From JBOHTO01 sp050733695 (GTDB taxonomy: Bacteria > Gemmatimonadota > Gemmatimonadetes > Gemmatimonadales > Gemmatimonadaceae), in assembly GCA_050733695.1 (NCBI GenBank), contig JBOHTO010000206.1, positions 1 through 48,628 of the forward strand: a DNA stretch of 48,628 nucleotides. The letters run 5' to 3'. Both the position numbers and the translations under genes were made by a program. Positions within the stretch are counted from its first letter, which is position 1, and each line of letters starts with the position of its first letter. Below, piece after piece: positions 15,667 through 23,854 of the stretch. The notes beneath the pieces are model-generated. The model saw only the letters and a program-made list of their open reading frames with translations. It searched no databases and was not told the DNA's origin.

Positions 15667-17319
15667 ATGCGAATCACACCATTGCTCGCGGCCGTCCTGG
15701 CAATAGCCGCCGGGTGCAGGCCGTTGTACCGTGCCCCGGCTAATCCGACATACGATGTCATTCTTCGCAACGGCAGGGTCGTCGACGGAACGGGCAACCC
15801 CTGGTACTACGGCGACGTCGCTATCATCGGCGACCGCATCGCCCACGTCGGACCGGCAAGATCTCTCTCCGACGCACGCGCTCACCGTGTGATCGACGCA
15901 ACCGGACTCGTCGTCGCGCCGGGCTTCATCGACATGCTGGGACACTCCGAATACGCGATCCTCCGGAATCCCGGCGCGATCTCCAAGATCACCCAGGGGA
16001 TAACAAGTGAGATAACGGGCGAGGTCAGCTCGGCATGGCCCAACACGGTGCCGGGCGAACGACGCCCCGACTCCGGAGTCGATTCCTGGGATTCGCTCGA
16101 GGGCTACTTCAGTTTCCTCGAGGAAGCCGGCACTGCCATCAACCTCGGCACGTACGTCGCAGCCGCCTCGGTTCGACGCGCGGTGATGGGCGACGCATCA
16201 CGGTCGCCCACGCCGGACGAGCTCGCGCAGATGGGTGAGCTCGTGGAACGTGCAATGCGCGACGGCGCGATGGGATTCAGCACCGGCCTGATCTATCCCC
16301 CGACCACGTTCTTCAGCACGGAGGAGCTCACGATTCTCGCGCGCCGTGCGGCCGCGAACGGCGGAGGCTATGCATCACACATCCGCAGCGAGGGCGAGAA
16401 TCTGCTCGACGCCATCCGCGAGGCCATTCACATCGGGACTGCGGCGGACACATGGGTCGAGATCCGCCACCTCAAGGCGAGCGGTCCAGCCAACTGGCCA
16501 AAGATGGCGCAGGCAATCGCGCTCATCGACTCTGCACGCTCATCCGGCGTGGATATCACGGCCGACATGTACCCCTACCCGGCGAGCGGTACCGGGCTGG
16601 ACGCGATCCTCCCCACCTGGGTTCAGGCGGGGGGTACCGACTCGATGCTGATCCGCCTCGCCGATCCAGCCGTGCGTGCGCGACTCGCGGAGGAGCGTGC
16701 CGCGAACGATCGGAGCCGACCTGCCGATGCAATCCTCATTAACTCGGTCGCATCCGACTCGCTGGAAATGTACGAAGGCGTTCGCCTCGACGAGGTCGGC
16801 CGGATGCGTGGACAGGATCCGTACGAGGCTGCGTACGACATCCTTCTCGCCGACAGCGGCGAAACGAGCGCGATCTACTTCTCGATGTCGGAGGAGAACG
16901 TGCGGCTGGGGCTCGCTCAGCCCTGGGTTTCCATCGGCCAGGATGCGGGCGCGCGTACTCCGGATACAACCGGCCGTGGGCGCGGTCATCCACGGGGTTT
17001 CGGAACATTTCCGCGTATTCTCGGGCGCTACGTGCGCGAGGATTCCGTACTCACGCTGGAAGACGCGATCCGCAGGATGACGTCGCTCCCCGCTCAGCGG
17101 GTTGGTCTCGATCAGCGTGGCGTTCTCAAGGAGGGACAGTATGCCGACATCGTCGTTTTCGATCCCGCAACAGTCATCGATCGCGCGACTTTCGAGCAGC
17201 CGCAGCAGATCTCCACCGGCATGCATCACGTCTTCGTGAACGGTACGGCGGTCGTCGATGGTGGCTATGCAACCGGCTCGCTGCCGGGTCGAGCGCTGCT
17301 CGGACCGGCGACCCAATGA
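15667..17319 (+). CDS. N-acyl-D-amino-acid deacylase-like amidohydrolase, lipoprotein
   Basis: 550 residues. The lipoprotein signal is MRITPLLAAVLAIAAGC. The family signatures are YDVILRNGRVVDGTGNPWYYGDVAI, VVAPGFIDMLGHSE, ITQGITSEITGE, GYASHIRSEG, EIRHLKASG and the C-terminal GRGHPRGFGTFPRILG. These match D-aminoacylases, which free D-amino acids from N-acyl forms. The first metal motif, usually HxH after GFID, reads LGHSE, so one metal site is altered. It would act in the periplasm. A weak ribosome binding site precedes the ATG, 88 bases after the split lipoprotein gene. Confidence 0.85.
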   Translation: MRITPLLAAVLAIAAGCRPLYRAPANPTYDVILRNGRVVDGTGNPWYYGDVAIIGDRIAHVGPARSLSDARAHRVIDATGLVVAPGFIDMLGHSEYAILRNPGAISKITQGITSEITGEVSSAWPNTVPGERRPDSGVDSWDSLEGYFSFLEEAGTAINLGTYVAAASVRRAVMGDASRSPTPDELAQMGELVERAMRDGAMGFSTGLIYPPTTFFSTEELTILARRAAANGGGYASHIRSEGENLLDAIREAIHIGTAADTWVEIRHLKASGPANWPKMAQAIALIDSARSSGVDITADMYPYPASGTGLDAILPTWVQAGGTDSMLIRLADPAVRARLAEERAANDRSRPADAILINSVASDSLEMYEGVRLDEVGRMRGQDPYEAAYDILLADSGETSAIYFSMSEENVRLGLAQPWVSIGQDAGARTPDTTGRGRGHPRGFGTFPRILGRYVREDSVLTLEDAIRRMTSLPAQRVGLDQRGVLKEGQYADIVVFDPATVIDRATFEQPQQISTGMHHVFVNGTAVVDGGYATGSLPGRALLGPATQ

Positions 17320-17393
17320 CGCACGATTTCACGGAATGCGCGCGAATCTTGCTATGTCGTCCGAACATCACCTCCTGACCAGGAGTTCCGACA

Positions 17394-17852
17394 ATGGCTA
17401 CGCGAAAGAAGTCGTCTCGCAAGGGTGCAAGGAAGGCAGGTCGCAGGAAGACTGCGACGAAGTCCGGTTCGCGCAGGAAGACGCGAAAGAAATCGGCGGC
17501 AAAGCGGGGCGGTGCGAGAAAATCCACGCGCCGGAAGCGCAGTACTCGCAAGACCACCACGAAGACCACCCGCCGCAAGACGACGCGTAAACGGGGCGGA
17601 CGAAAGACCACAACGAAGAAGACGACAACGCGCAAGACCACTCGAAAGAAGAGCGCGCGCAAGACGGCTGCCAGGAAGGGTGGCACGCGGAAGAAGAGCA
17701 GAAAGCGTTCGCCCGTAACGCGGGTGAAGCGCGTCAGCGTTACCGTCGTGCAGCAGGCACGTGAGGGCGCCGAGCGGTTCGGCTCGACGGTCAAGGAAGG
17801 CGCGGAACGGCTGGGCTCGACGGTCGGCGATCAGTTCGACCGATTCAGGTGA
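17394..17852 (+). CDS. Lysine/arginine-rich histone H1-like protein
   Basis: 152 residues. The first 108 are almost entirely K, R, T, S and A in short repeats of the KKxxRKT and KTTTRKT type, like eukaryotic H1 tails and bacterial Hc1/AlgP-like proteins. The last 40 (VTVVQQAREGAERFGSTVKEGAERLGSTV) form an amphipathic helix with two GAERFGSTV-type repeats, unlike the rest and possibly an interaction handle. A CAGGAG ribosome binding site precedes the ATG. It probably compacts DNA or binds RNA. The low-complexity A-rich coding strand also differs from neighbouring genes. Confidence 0.8.
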   Translation: MATRKKSSRKGARKAGRRKTATKSGSRRKTRKKSAAKRGGARKSTRRKRSTRKTTTKTTRRKTTRKRGGRKTTTKKTTTRKTTRKKSARKTAARKGGTRKKSRKRSPVTRVKRVSVTVVQQAREGAERFGSTVKEGAERLGSTVGDQFDRFR

Positions 17853-17873
17853 CCGGTCCCTGACCCGAGGGTC

Positions 17874-18779
17874 TCATCGCGCGGTGGGTGCGCTCTCCAT
17901 GTTGCTGCGCATCCACCGCGTGATCTCCCGGAACACGCGCGCCCGGCCATGGTCGACGGTGATCACGTGACCTCCACCGCTCGTCCAGACCATTTCCTTT
18001 CGCACTGACCCGAGACGCGCGAACGCGTCCTCTCCGTCTTCGCGGGTGAGCCGGTTGTCTTCCACGGACTGCAGGATCAGCGTCGGCGCCACGACTTCCG
18101 GGAGCAGAGCGCTTCCACGATCCGCAACCGCGAGCAGTGCCGCGAGCGCTTTCGGGGTGAAGTATCCGTAAGCCAGATTCCTTTCGGCCTCGACAGGATC
18201 GTGGATCGAATCACTCCCGAATCCCGGAACGAAGGGTACAAGCGGCCCCCAGAGCGGGTGCAGCCGGACCAGAAATCGCGTCGCCGGCGGCATTGCTAGG
18301 TACGGAGCCACCAGCACCAGTGCAGAGAGTTTGCGATCGCCCGACGCGAGTATGGCTGCGAGGGCCCCGCCCATCGAGAGCCCGACGATGCCCACCTCGC
18401 TCGCCCGGGCGCGGAGCCTCCGGAGCTCCGTTCGCGACTGCCGGACCCACTCGTCGGCACTGACGTCGGCGAACTCGCGCAGTGTGCGGCCATGTCCCGC
18501 GAGCAACGGTACCCTGACGGAGAAGCCGTACGCGTGAAGGTGCGCAGCGAGAGCCGACATCGACTGCGGCGTGTCACCGCAGCCGTGCAGCAGCAGCAGG
18601 GCAGGAGCATCCTCGTGCCACAGCTCGATCGCTGCGGCCCCCGGTACAATCCCACCCTCTCCTACAGGGTTGCGCTCCGCCAGCTCGCGCCGAACGGCGG
18701 CTGCGCCGAGCTGGCGCGCAACTACCGCGATGGCCGTGGCCGCTCCGGCCACGGCGAGCAGGAGCGGAGTCGGGCGCAT
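17874..18779 (-). CDS. Alpha/beta hydrolase (carboxylesterase-like)
   Basis: 301 residues. It has an N-terminal hydrophobic segment (LLLAVAGAATAIAVVARQLG) that may anchor or export it. The fold signatures are ALLLLHGCGDTPQSM (oxyanion loop), the nucleophile elbow GLSMGG, the acid in SVEDNRLT and the histidine in GGGHVITVDHGR. This order is close to carboxylesterase/monoacylglycerol lipase-like enzymes (Est30 type). It is convergent with the histone-like gene, 21 bases away. The substrate is unknown. Confidence 0.85.
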   Translation of the reverse strand: MRPTPLLLAVAGAATAIAVVARQLGAAAVRRELAERNPVGEGGIVPGAAAIELWHEDAPALLLLHGCGDTPQSMSALAAHLHAYGFSVRVPLLAGHGRTLREFADVSADEWVRQSRTELRRLRARASEVGIVGLSMGGALAAILASGDRKLSALVLVAPYLAMPPATRFLVRLHPLWGPLVPFVPGFGSDSIHDPVEAERNLAYGYFTPKALAALLAVADRGSALLPEVVAPTLILQSVEDNRLTREDGEDAFARLGSVRKEMVWTSGGGHVITVDHGRARVFREITRWMRSNMESAPTAR

Positions 18780-18990
18780 TCAGACGTCGTGGGTCGCGAG
18801 TGATTGCGGCATGACCTGACGTAGCTGGAATCTGCCAGTCGCGCCAGTCCCCGGGAGGTGTCGACACGCGGCCAAAGCTGGACACGACTTGCCTTTTCTG
18901 CTTGCTTTCGTCCCGCGTTGCACCCGACCTCGCTCCCGCCGCCAGGGAGCGCAGCAAAGAAACTGGCCGCATACCGGAACACGTCAGCCC

Positions 18991-20763
18991 ATGCTTGCAG
19001 AGAGCCGAACGAGCCACGCACCCGTGGTCGTGCTCGGCGTTGATGCGATTCTCGAAGCGCTGCCGGCGACGCCGGTTCAACTCGCGCACGCCTGCACCCA
19101 GGCCGGCTTTCGTACGGTGGTACCTGTGAGCTGGGGTGATGAACTCATCGCAACGCAGGCACTTCGTGAACTCCGACTGCGCGAACAGGAGCCGGCTGTC
19201 TTCTGTGCCTGTCCGCACGTCGTCACGCGTCTGCTGGGTGCCGGCGGCGACCTCGCACCGTTTCTCATGAATCTTGCTCCACCCCCTGTCGCGACCGCCC
19301 GCTATCTGCGCGAGATCGCGGGAGATGCACCGATACGAATCACATTTGTCGGCGCCTGCCCTTCCGGAGCCGACGAATCGATCGATGCGCGCTTCTCTCC
19401 GGCCGAGTTTCTCCAGACACTGGCTGAACGCGGCATCGTACTGTCCGATCAGCCCACGTTCTTCGATTCAGTGCTCCCGCCCGATCGTCGTCGCTACCGC
19501 TCGTTGCCCGGTGGTCTGCCCACGCCGGAATCCCTCTGGAGCGAAGCGGGCAACAGGGCACTAATCGAAGTAGAGGAAGAGGGGCTCCCCGGCCGGCTTG
19601 CCCAACATCTCATGTCGCGCGAGTGTGCGCTGATCGACTGCGCGGTCGCACTCGGCTGCTCGTGCAGCGGAGTCGTTCCGTCCCTTCCGCGCCGGAGTGC
19701 ACGCGCCGCAGCCGCGGCGCATGATCCGCCACGTTCCGCCTCACCGATCCTCGATGAGAGTACACGGGTGGTGCTGTCGACACCGCTGCCGGGCCGTCAG
19801 CCGTCGCCACATCCAGACGCGCCACAGAGTACACCCGCGGTGTCAGCGACACCCACCGCACCGAAGATTCCACGGGCACGGGAGACAGCACCGGTCCTGA
19901 CAGCCAACGTTGTTCCGTCGCGATCACCCCGTCGCGGCAAGGCTGTCGCCCGCTCCATTGCGAGGCCAGCGCCCGCCGTCAGCTCGAGCAGCCCGGGTCG
20001 ATCGTTGCCGCGCATCCATGTCGCGCGACGGCGCCCATCCACACAGCCTGGGGCACCTCATCACGAACAGGCACCGGCCGGCGCATCGCCACGGGCGCGG
20101 CCGACCCCGACGGAGCAGGTACGACCAGGCGCTGAACAAGAGTGGGGGAAGTGGCGGGAAAGCTCTCGGAAGGCCATGCACCGGATCGCGAACGATCCTC
20201 GTCAGTTGATCCTTGTCGTCGTAGGTGCCGTGCTCGCTGGCATCGTGCTCGGCATCGTCGCATCCGCATCTCTTCGCCCGCTTTCCACGACGGCGAAGAA
20301 CGCGCCGGATTCGGTTTCCGCGTCCACCACATCGGTGGAGGCCGGAGAGGTCAGTCGCACAACCCGCGAAGTCCCGGTCGAGTCACTTCCTCCGGCTCCA
20401 CGCAACAGGACACGCGACAGAGGCAGCAGTTCGGCCAGTGCAACAGCGACAGGGAGCGAGACGGCCGTGGTACCACCGCGCGAGTCGGCTCCCGTCAGAT
20501 TCTCAGCGCCAATCCGCAGACGACCGGCTGCAATCGTCGCGCGCGATGCTGTCTCGTCCGATACTGTGGCACCCGAAGCCGCCGCGCGCGACACAGTCGC
20601 GCCATCACCGGCATCCACGATCGCCGCCGGCATCGCCGCACGCGACAGTTCAGCCATTGCCGCGGAGCGACGCGCGATCCGGCGGGAGTTGGAGCTGCGG
20701 CGCAATCGCCTCGACAGCCTTGCGCATTTCATCGACACGCTCGGCCCCGCGTCACCTCCCTGA
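18991..20763 (+). CDS. Membrane protein with degenerate hydrogenase-like (H-cluster-type) domain
   Basis: 590 residues. Residues about 20-240 resemble the [FeFe]-hydrogenase large-subunit C-terminal fold: VFCACPHVV at the first cysteine motif, ITFVGACPSGADES at the second, followed by the usual AEFLQTLAERGIVLSDQP, and CALIDCAVALGCSCSG as a third cysteine cluster. No N-terminal ferredoxin domain is present and the motifs are not canonical, so hydrogenase activity is unlikely. A long S/P/R-rich linker leads to one membrane span (LILVVVGAVLAGIVLGIVA), then an S/T/A-rich outer part ending in a short coiled coil (AAERRAIRRELELRRNRLDS). The start at 18991 is provisional because no ribosome binding site is evident. 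Confidence 0.6.
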   Translation: MLAESRTSHAPVVVLGVDAILEALPATPVQLAHACTQAGFRTVVPVSWGDELIATQALRELRLREQEPAVFCACPHVVTRLLGAGGDLAPFLMNLAPPPVATARYLREIAGDAPIRITFVGACPSGADESIDARFSPAEFLQTLAERGIVLSDQPTFFDSVLPPDRRRYRSLPGGLPTPESLWSEAGNRALIEVEEEGLPGRLAQHLMSRECALIDCAVALGCSCSGVVPSLPRRSARAAAAAHDPPRSASPILDESTRVVLSTPLPGRQPSPHPDAPQSTPAVSATPTAPKIPRARETAPVLTANVVPSRSPRRGKAVARSIARPAPAVSSSSPGRSLPRIHVARRRPSTQPGAPHHEQAPAGASPRARPTPTEQVRPGAEQEWGKWRESSRKAMHRIANDPRQLILVVVGAVLAGIVLGIVASASLRPLSTTAKNAPDSVSASTTSVEAGEVSRTTREVPVESLPPAPRNRTRDRGSSSASATATGSETAVVPPRESAPVRFSAPIRRRPAAIVARDAVSSDTVAPEAAARDTVAPSPASTIAAGIAARDSSAIAAERRAIRRELELRRNRLDSLAHFIDTLGPASPP

Positions 20764-20814
20764 CCGGACGCTCTCCGATGACAGCCCCGGGAACATCGCG
20801 GCAGACTGCGCGAC

Positions 20815-21216
20815 CTATCTGCTGTCGTGCGCGGACTGAGGCGGGGCCGGGGGTGGACGGTGCACCGGCCGCCATTCGGGCGGATCCTTCATCATCGGTT
20901 CCGCAGGCAGCGCCGGTGGCGGTCCCGTATCGCTGCGCGGCGGGGCGTCCGGATCAATCATCAGAGTCCCATCAGTGCGACCGGTCGGTGGACGCAGGCG
21001 AGGGTCGACGGCGCCTCCGCTCACGCGCGGTTCCTGCGATCGAATCCCTGTGACGGAGTCGGCACCGGAGCTGTCACGCGTGCCAATCGTGGCACGATCG
21101 AGTGAAACACTGTCCATCGAAGTGCTGTCGGTCATGTCGTAGTCGTTCCCCGCGGCACATCCCGCGGTCGCGACCGCCAGCAGCAGGAGCGCACCGCGGC
21201 ACACGATCGATGTCAT
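20815..21216 (-). CDS. Small proline/aspartate-rich lipoprotein
   Basis: 133 residues with a signal peptide and lipobox (LLLLAVATAGC). The mature part is low complexity: D/S-rich near the anchor (YDMTDSTSMDSVSLD), then proline-rich to the end. A GGAGAGG-like site precedes the ATG. It is convergent with the hydrogenase-like gene, 51 bases away. No family is recognised; it is probably a disordered periplasmic tether or surface lipoprotein. Confidence 0.65.
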   Translation of the reverse strand: MTSIVCRGALLLLAVATAGCAAGNDYDMTDSTSMDSVSLDRATIGTRDSSGADSVTGIRSQEPRVSGGAVDPRLRPPTGRTDGTLMIDPDAPPRSDTGPPPALPAEPMMKDPPEWRPVHRPPPAPPQSAHDSR

Positions 21217-21523
21217 TGTCCTCTCCTTCCTGTCGCGTCATAACTCGCAGGCCTCGCCTCACTCCGCAGTCTTACCCCGGCGAATTCACTCCGGTTCACG
21301 GCGGTCACCACTGCCGCCGCGACGGTTCTCGGCGGCACCTCGTCTCTCCAGTTCGCGGCCGCGCAACTCATCGAGCTCGGGTCTCCAGTAGCCGCGCAGA
21401 CTGAACCCGATCGCCTCATCGATGAGCGCACCCAGCCGGTTGATCGCGGCGGTGGAGATCGGGGATTACCATGGGTGCTGCCATGGGGACGATGAACCGT
21501 AGCCCACCCGACACGCAAGAGGC
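21217..21523. other. Gene-poor stretch with a possible decayed small gene
   Basis: No intact gene is recognised in these 307 bases. On the minus strand a frame stays open from 21465 to 21286 and reads like real coding sequence (AINRLGALIDEAIGF, WRPELDELRGRELERRG) but has no start codon after the TAA at 21468-21466. It may be the remains of a small helical protein or a chance open frame. Confidence 0.3.
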
Positions 21524-22141
21524 TCAGGCGCTGTCATGCTCCTCGATCGCCCGCTCGATGGCACGACACAGTTGCTGTTCCTTGTTGCGCGAGGTGCCGG
21601 AAACCCCGGGCATGATCAGGTCGAACTGCCGCAGCATTTCCGATTCGATATGCCGTGCGGTATCCCGCACGCCAAGCGCCGCGAGCGAGTGCTCGGCGAG
21701 GTCGCGAAGGAGCCGAACGGTCGCCGGTTGCAGTCCGCCAAGCGTCCGCAACTCTGCGGCTGGCGGGTTCCCTCTTTCGCGCTTTCGGCGTGGAGCGTCC
21801 GAGAGCGCGCGCATAGAGGCGAGCGTCACGACGAAGGAACCAGGTGTGTGCTCCGCCACTGTCGCGACGACACCTCGCCGCCTGAGCGCTGCGAGCGCAC
21901 GACGCACGGCTTCCCGAACAACCGAGTGGCCATCGGGACTCTGGTTGCCTCGGCCAGTGATCACCAGTACTTCCCGCGCTCCTTCGACCTGTTTCTGTCT
22001 GAGCCACGCCTCCGCACGCGCCGATGCATCGGCGGCGGTCGGCAGGGAGGCACGCAGGTTCAGCGTTCGTCCCGGGCCGAAGCGAACCTCATCCAGCGCC
22101 TGGCGAACCGCAGTGAACTGCCTGCGGCGGTACGTGGTCAT
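21524..22141 (-). CDS. Smr-domain protein
   Basis: 205 residues. The central region is an Smr domain: LNLRASLPTAADASARAEAW (the usual LDLHG position is altered to LNLRA), VLVITGRGNQSPDGHSVVREAV and a later FVVTL strand. Smr domains bind or nick nucleic acid, as in MutS2 and standalone Smr nucleases. The GRGNQS loop is like the usual TGxGxHS but lacks its histidine. It starts 16 bases after the phosphatase gene stop, so the two are probably co-transcribed. The C-terminal helical part is not recognised. Confidence 0.75.
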   Translation of the reverse strand: MTTYRRRQFTAVRQALDEVRFGPGRTLNLRASLPTAADASARAEAWLRQKQVEGAREVLVITGRGNQSPDGHSVVREAVRRALAALRRRGVVATVAEHTPGSFVVTLASMRALSDAPRRKRERGNPPAAELRTLGGLQPATVRLLRDLAEHSLAALGVRDTARHIESEMLRQFDLIMPGVSGTSRNKEQQLCRAIERAIEEHDSA

Positions 22142-22157
22142 TGTCGCTCTCGCCCCG

Positions 22158-23750
22158 TCAGCGTATCGCCTCCGACAGCACGTGGCCATCCAGCGCCTCG
22201 GTGGGCGCTATGCGCGCTATGCGCGCAAGTGTCGGTGCCATGTCCACAACCCTGACAAACGTGTCATGGTATCCCGCTGCGAAGAACGGACCGTAAAAGA
22301 TGATCGGCACGTGCGCATCATAGTCATGCGGTGATCCATGCTGCGCGTAGGTTACGCCCGTCCCAACATGATACGGCTCGAGTGTGACCACTGCTTCCAC
22401 CGGAAGATCGGCCGGCAGCATGTGATACCAGCGCCTGGCGATCGCATCGTTCGTCGTATCCTTCGCAGCCAGTCCGGATACGATGTCTACACGAAGCACA
22501 CCCGGAATACGCCGGGCCATGGCGGCGAAACCGCGGACGATCGAATCCGCACCAACGCGGTTCCCCTCGAATGCCGGAAGATGAATGAACAACATTCCGT
22601 CACGAACCTCGGCGGCCGAGCTATCCAGTCCCGCGTCGATCAACATCGTACGCAGCCCCGCAACAGCCGGCCGCAGATCGACGAACAGATCGGCCGCATT
22701 TCCATTTCTTCCTGCATGTACTGCCGGAAAGGGCGCAACCCCATGGTCAGCCGTCAGAGCGAAGGCGATGGTCGATGAATCACGCAGTTCGTAGAGCGAA
22801 TCGATGAAGGCGCCGAGGTAGCGGTCGAGGCGCAGAACCTGATCGTGCAACTCGCGCGAGTCCGGGCCAAAGGCGTGTCCCACTGCGTCCGTCGTGGAAA
22901 GTGATACGGCCAGGAGATCGGGGGCGCCGCCGTCTCCGAGACCGAGCTCCGTCACTCCCTCCAGTGCAAAGTCGAGCGTGAGCGAGTCCAGCCATGGGAA
23001 GGCGGCGAACGCGCGTCCAGCCATCGCACTGTCATTCGGTAGACGATGCGGGAATACGTTCCCCCTGCCCTGGTTCTCCACGATCACCGTGTCCGGTTCC
23101 GGATACTCTCCGGCATCGAGCAGGAGCGTCCACGCTGCCCCAGCCATGCGCTGCGGAGTGCGTCGCGCGTTGAACCGGCCCACCCAGTCGGGAAGTGTGT
23201 CGCCATAGAACGTGCTGGATGTGAATATTCCTTCCGGGGCCCACCAGAACACGGGTTGATGCGCCCGCCCGAGCGGCAGGATCGCTCCGCGATCCTTGCG
23301 GGATACGGAGAGGGCGCGTGAATCCTGATCTGCCGTTCGCATCCAGTCGATGAGCGTCGTCCCCCTGAATCTGAACGGTGATGCACCGGGACCAGGTGTG
23401 CCGACGAGCGGGTGCTGCGGATCCTGCACGCCCGCGCTATTCATCACTATCCCCGTGCTGCGCGGAAAGCGACCGGAGAGAGTGCTCGCGTGGCCGGGCG
23501 CAGTCTCCGTATTCGCGTGGTCCTGGTAGCCGCGAGTGAACACGGCCCCGCCGGTCCACAGTCGATGCAGGCCACCGGTCAACTGATCGGCATAGCGCTC
23601 GAAGTAATCCGGCCGCAACTGGTCCACCGTTATGAACACGATCAGCGCGGGACGTGCGGGCTCCCGCGACGGCACCGTCTGGCCGGCTGCCGGACCCGCG
23701 ACGATCCACGAGAGTATCATGCTGATCAGCCGGTGTTGCAGGACCCCCAT
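22158..23750 (-). CDS. Secreted alkaline-phosphatase-superfamily enzyme (PafA-like)
   Basis: 530 residues. The ATG follows GGAGGG. A signal peptide (MILSWIVAGPAAGQ) leads to a metal-dependent core. VFITVDQLRPDYFERY carries the first metal ligand, HANTETAPGHAST the threonine nucleophile, FALTADHGVAPFP the D and H ligands, and GSPHDYDAHVPIIF the last histidine. A threonine nucleophile and this spacing fit the PafA/SPAP type of periplasmic phosphomonoesterase rather than sulfatases, but nucleotide pyrophosphatases share the core. It is divergent from the Ig-like protein gene and upstream of the Smr gene. Confidence 0.87.
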   Translation of the reverse strand: MGVLQHRLISMILSWIVAGPAAGQTVPSREPARPALIVFITVDQLRPDYFERYADQLTGGLHRLWTGGAVFTRGYQDHANTETAPGHASTLSGRFPRSTGIVMNSAGVQDPQHPLVGTPGPGASPFRFRGTTLIDWMRTADQDSRALSVSRKDRGAILPLGRAHQPVFWWAPEGIFTSSTFYGDTLPDWVGRFNARRTPQRMAGAAWTLLLDAGEYPEPDTVIVENQGRGNVFPHRLPNDSAMAGRAFAAFPWLDSLTLDFALEGVTELGLGDGGAPDLLAVSLSTTDAVGHAFGPDSRELHDQVLRLDRYLGAFIDSLYELRDSSTIAFALTADHGVAPFPAVHAGRNGNAADLFVDLRPAVAGLRTMLIDAGLDSSAAEVRDGMLFIHLPAFEGNRVGADSIVRGFAAMARRIPGVLRVDIVSGLAAKDTTNDAIARRWYHMLPADLPVEAVVTLEPYHVGTGVTYAQHGSPHDYDAHVPIIFYGPFFAAGYHDTFVRVVDMAPTLARIARIAPTEALDGHVLSEAIR

Positions 23751-23854
23751 GGGGTTCCCTCCGTTTGTGGTGACGTGACGGGCGGATCTTCCATCCCGCC
23801 ACCGACGAATGTACATCTCGGACTCTCCAGACCAACCTGCTCACAGGGGACCCA

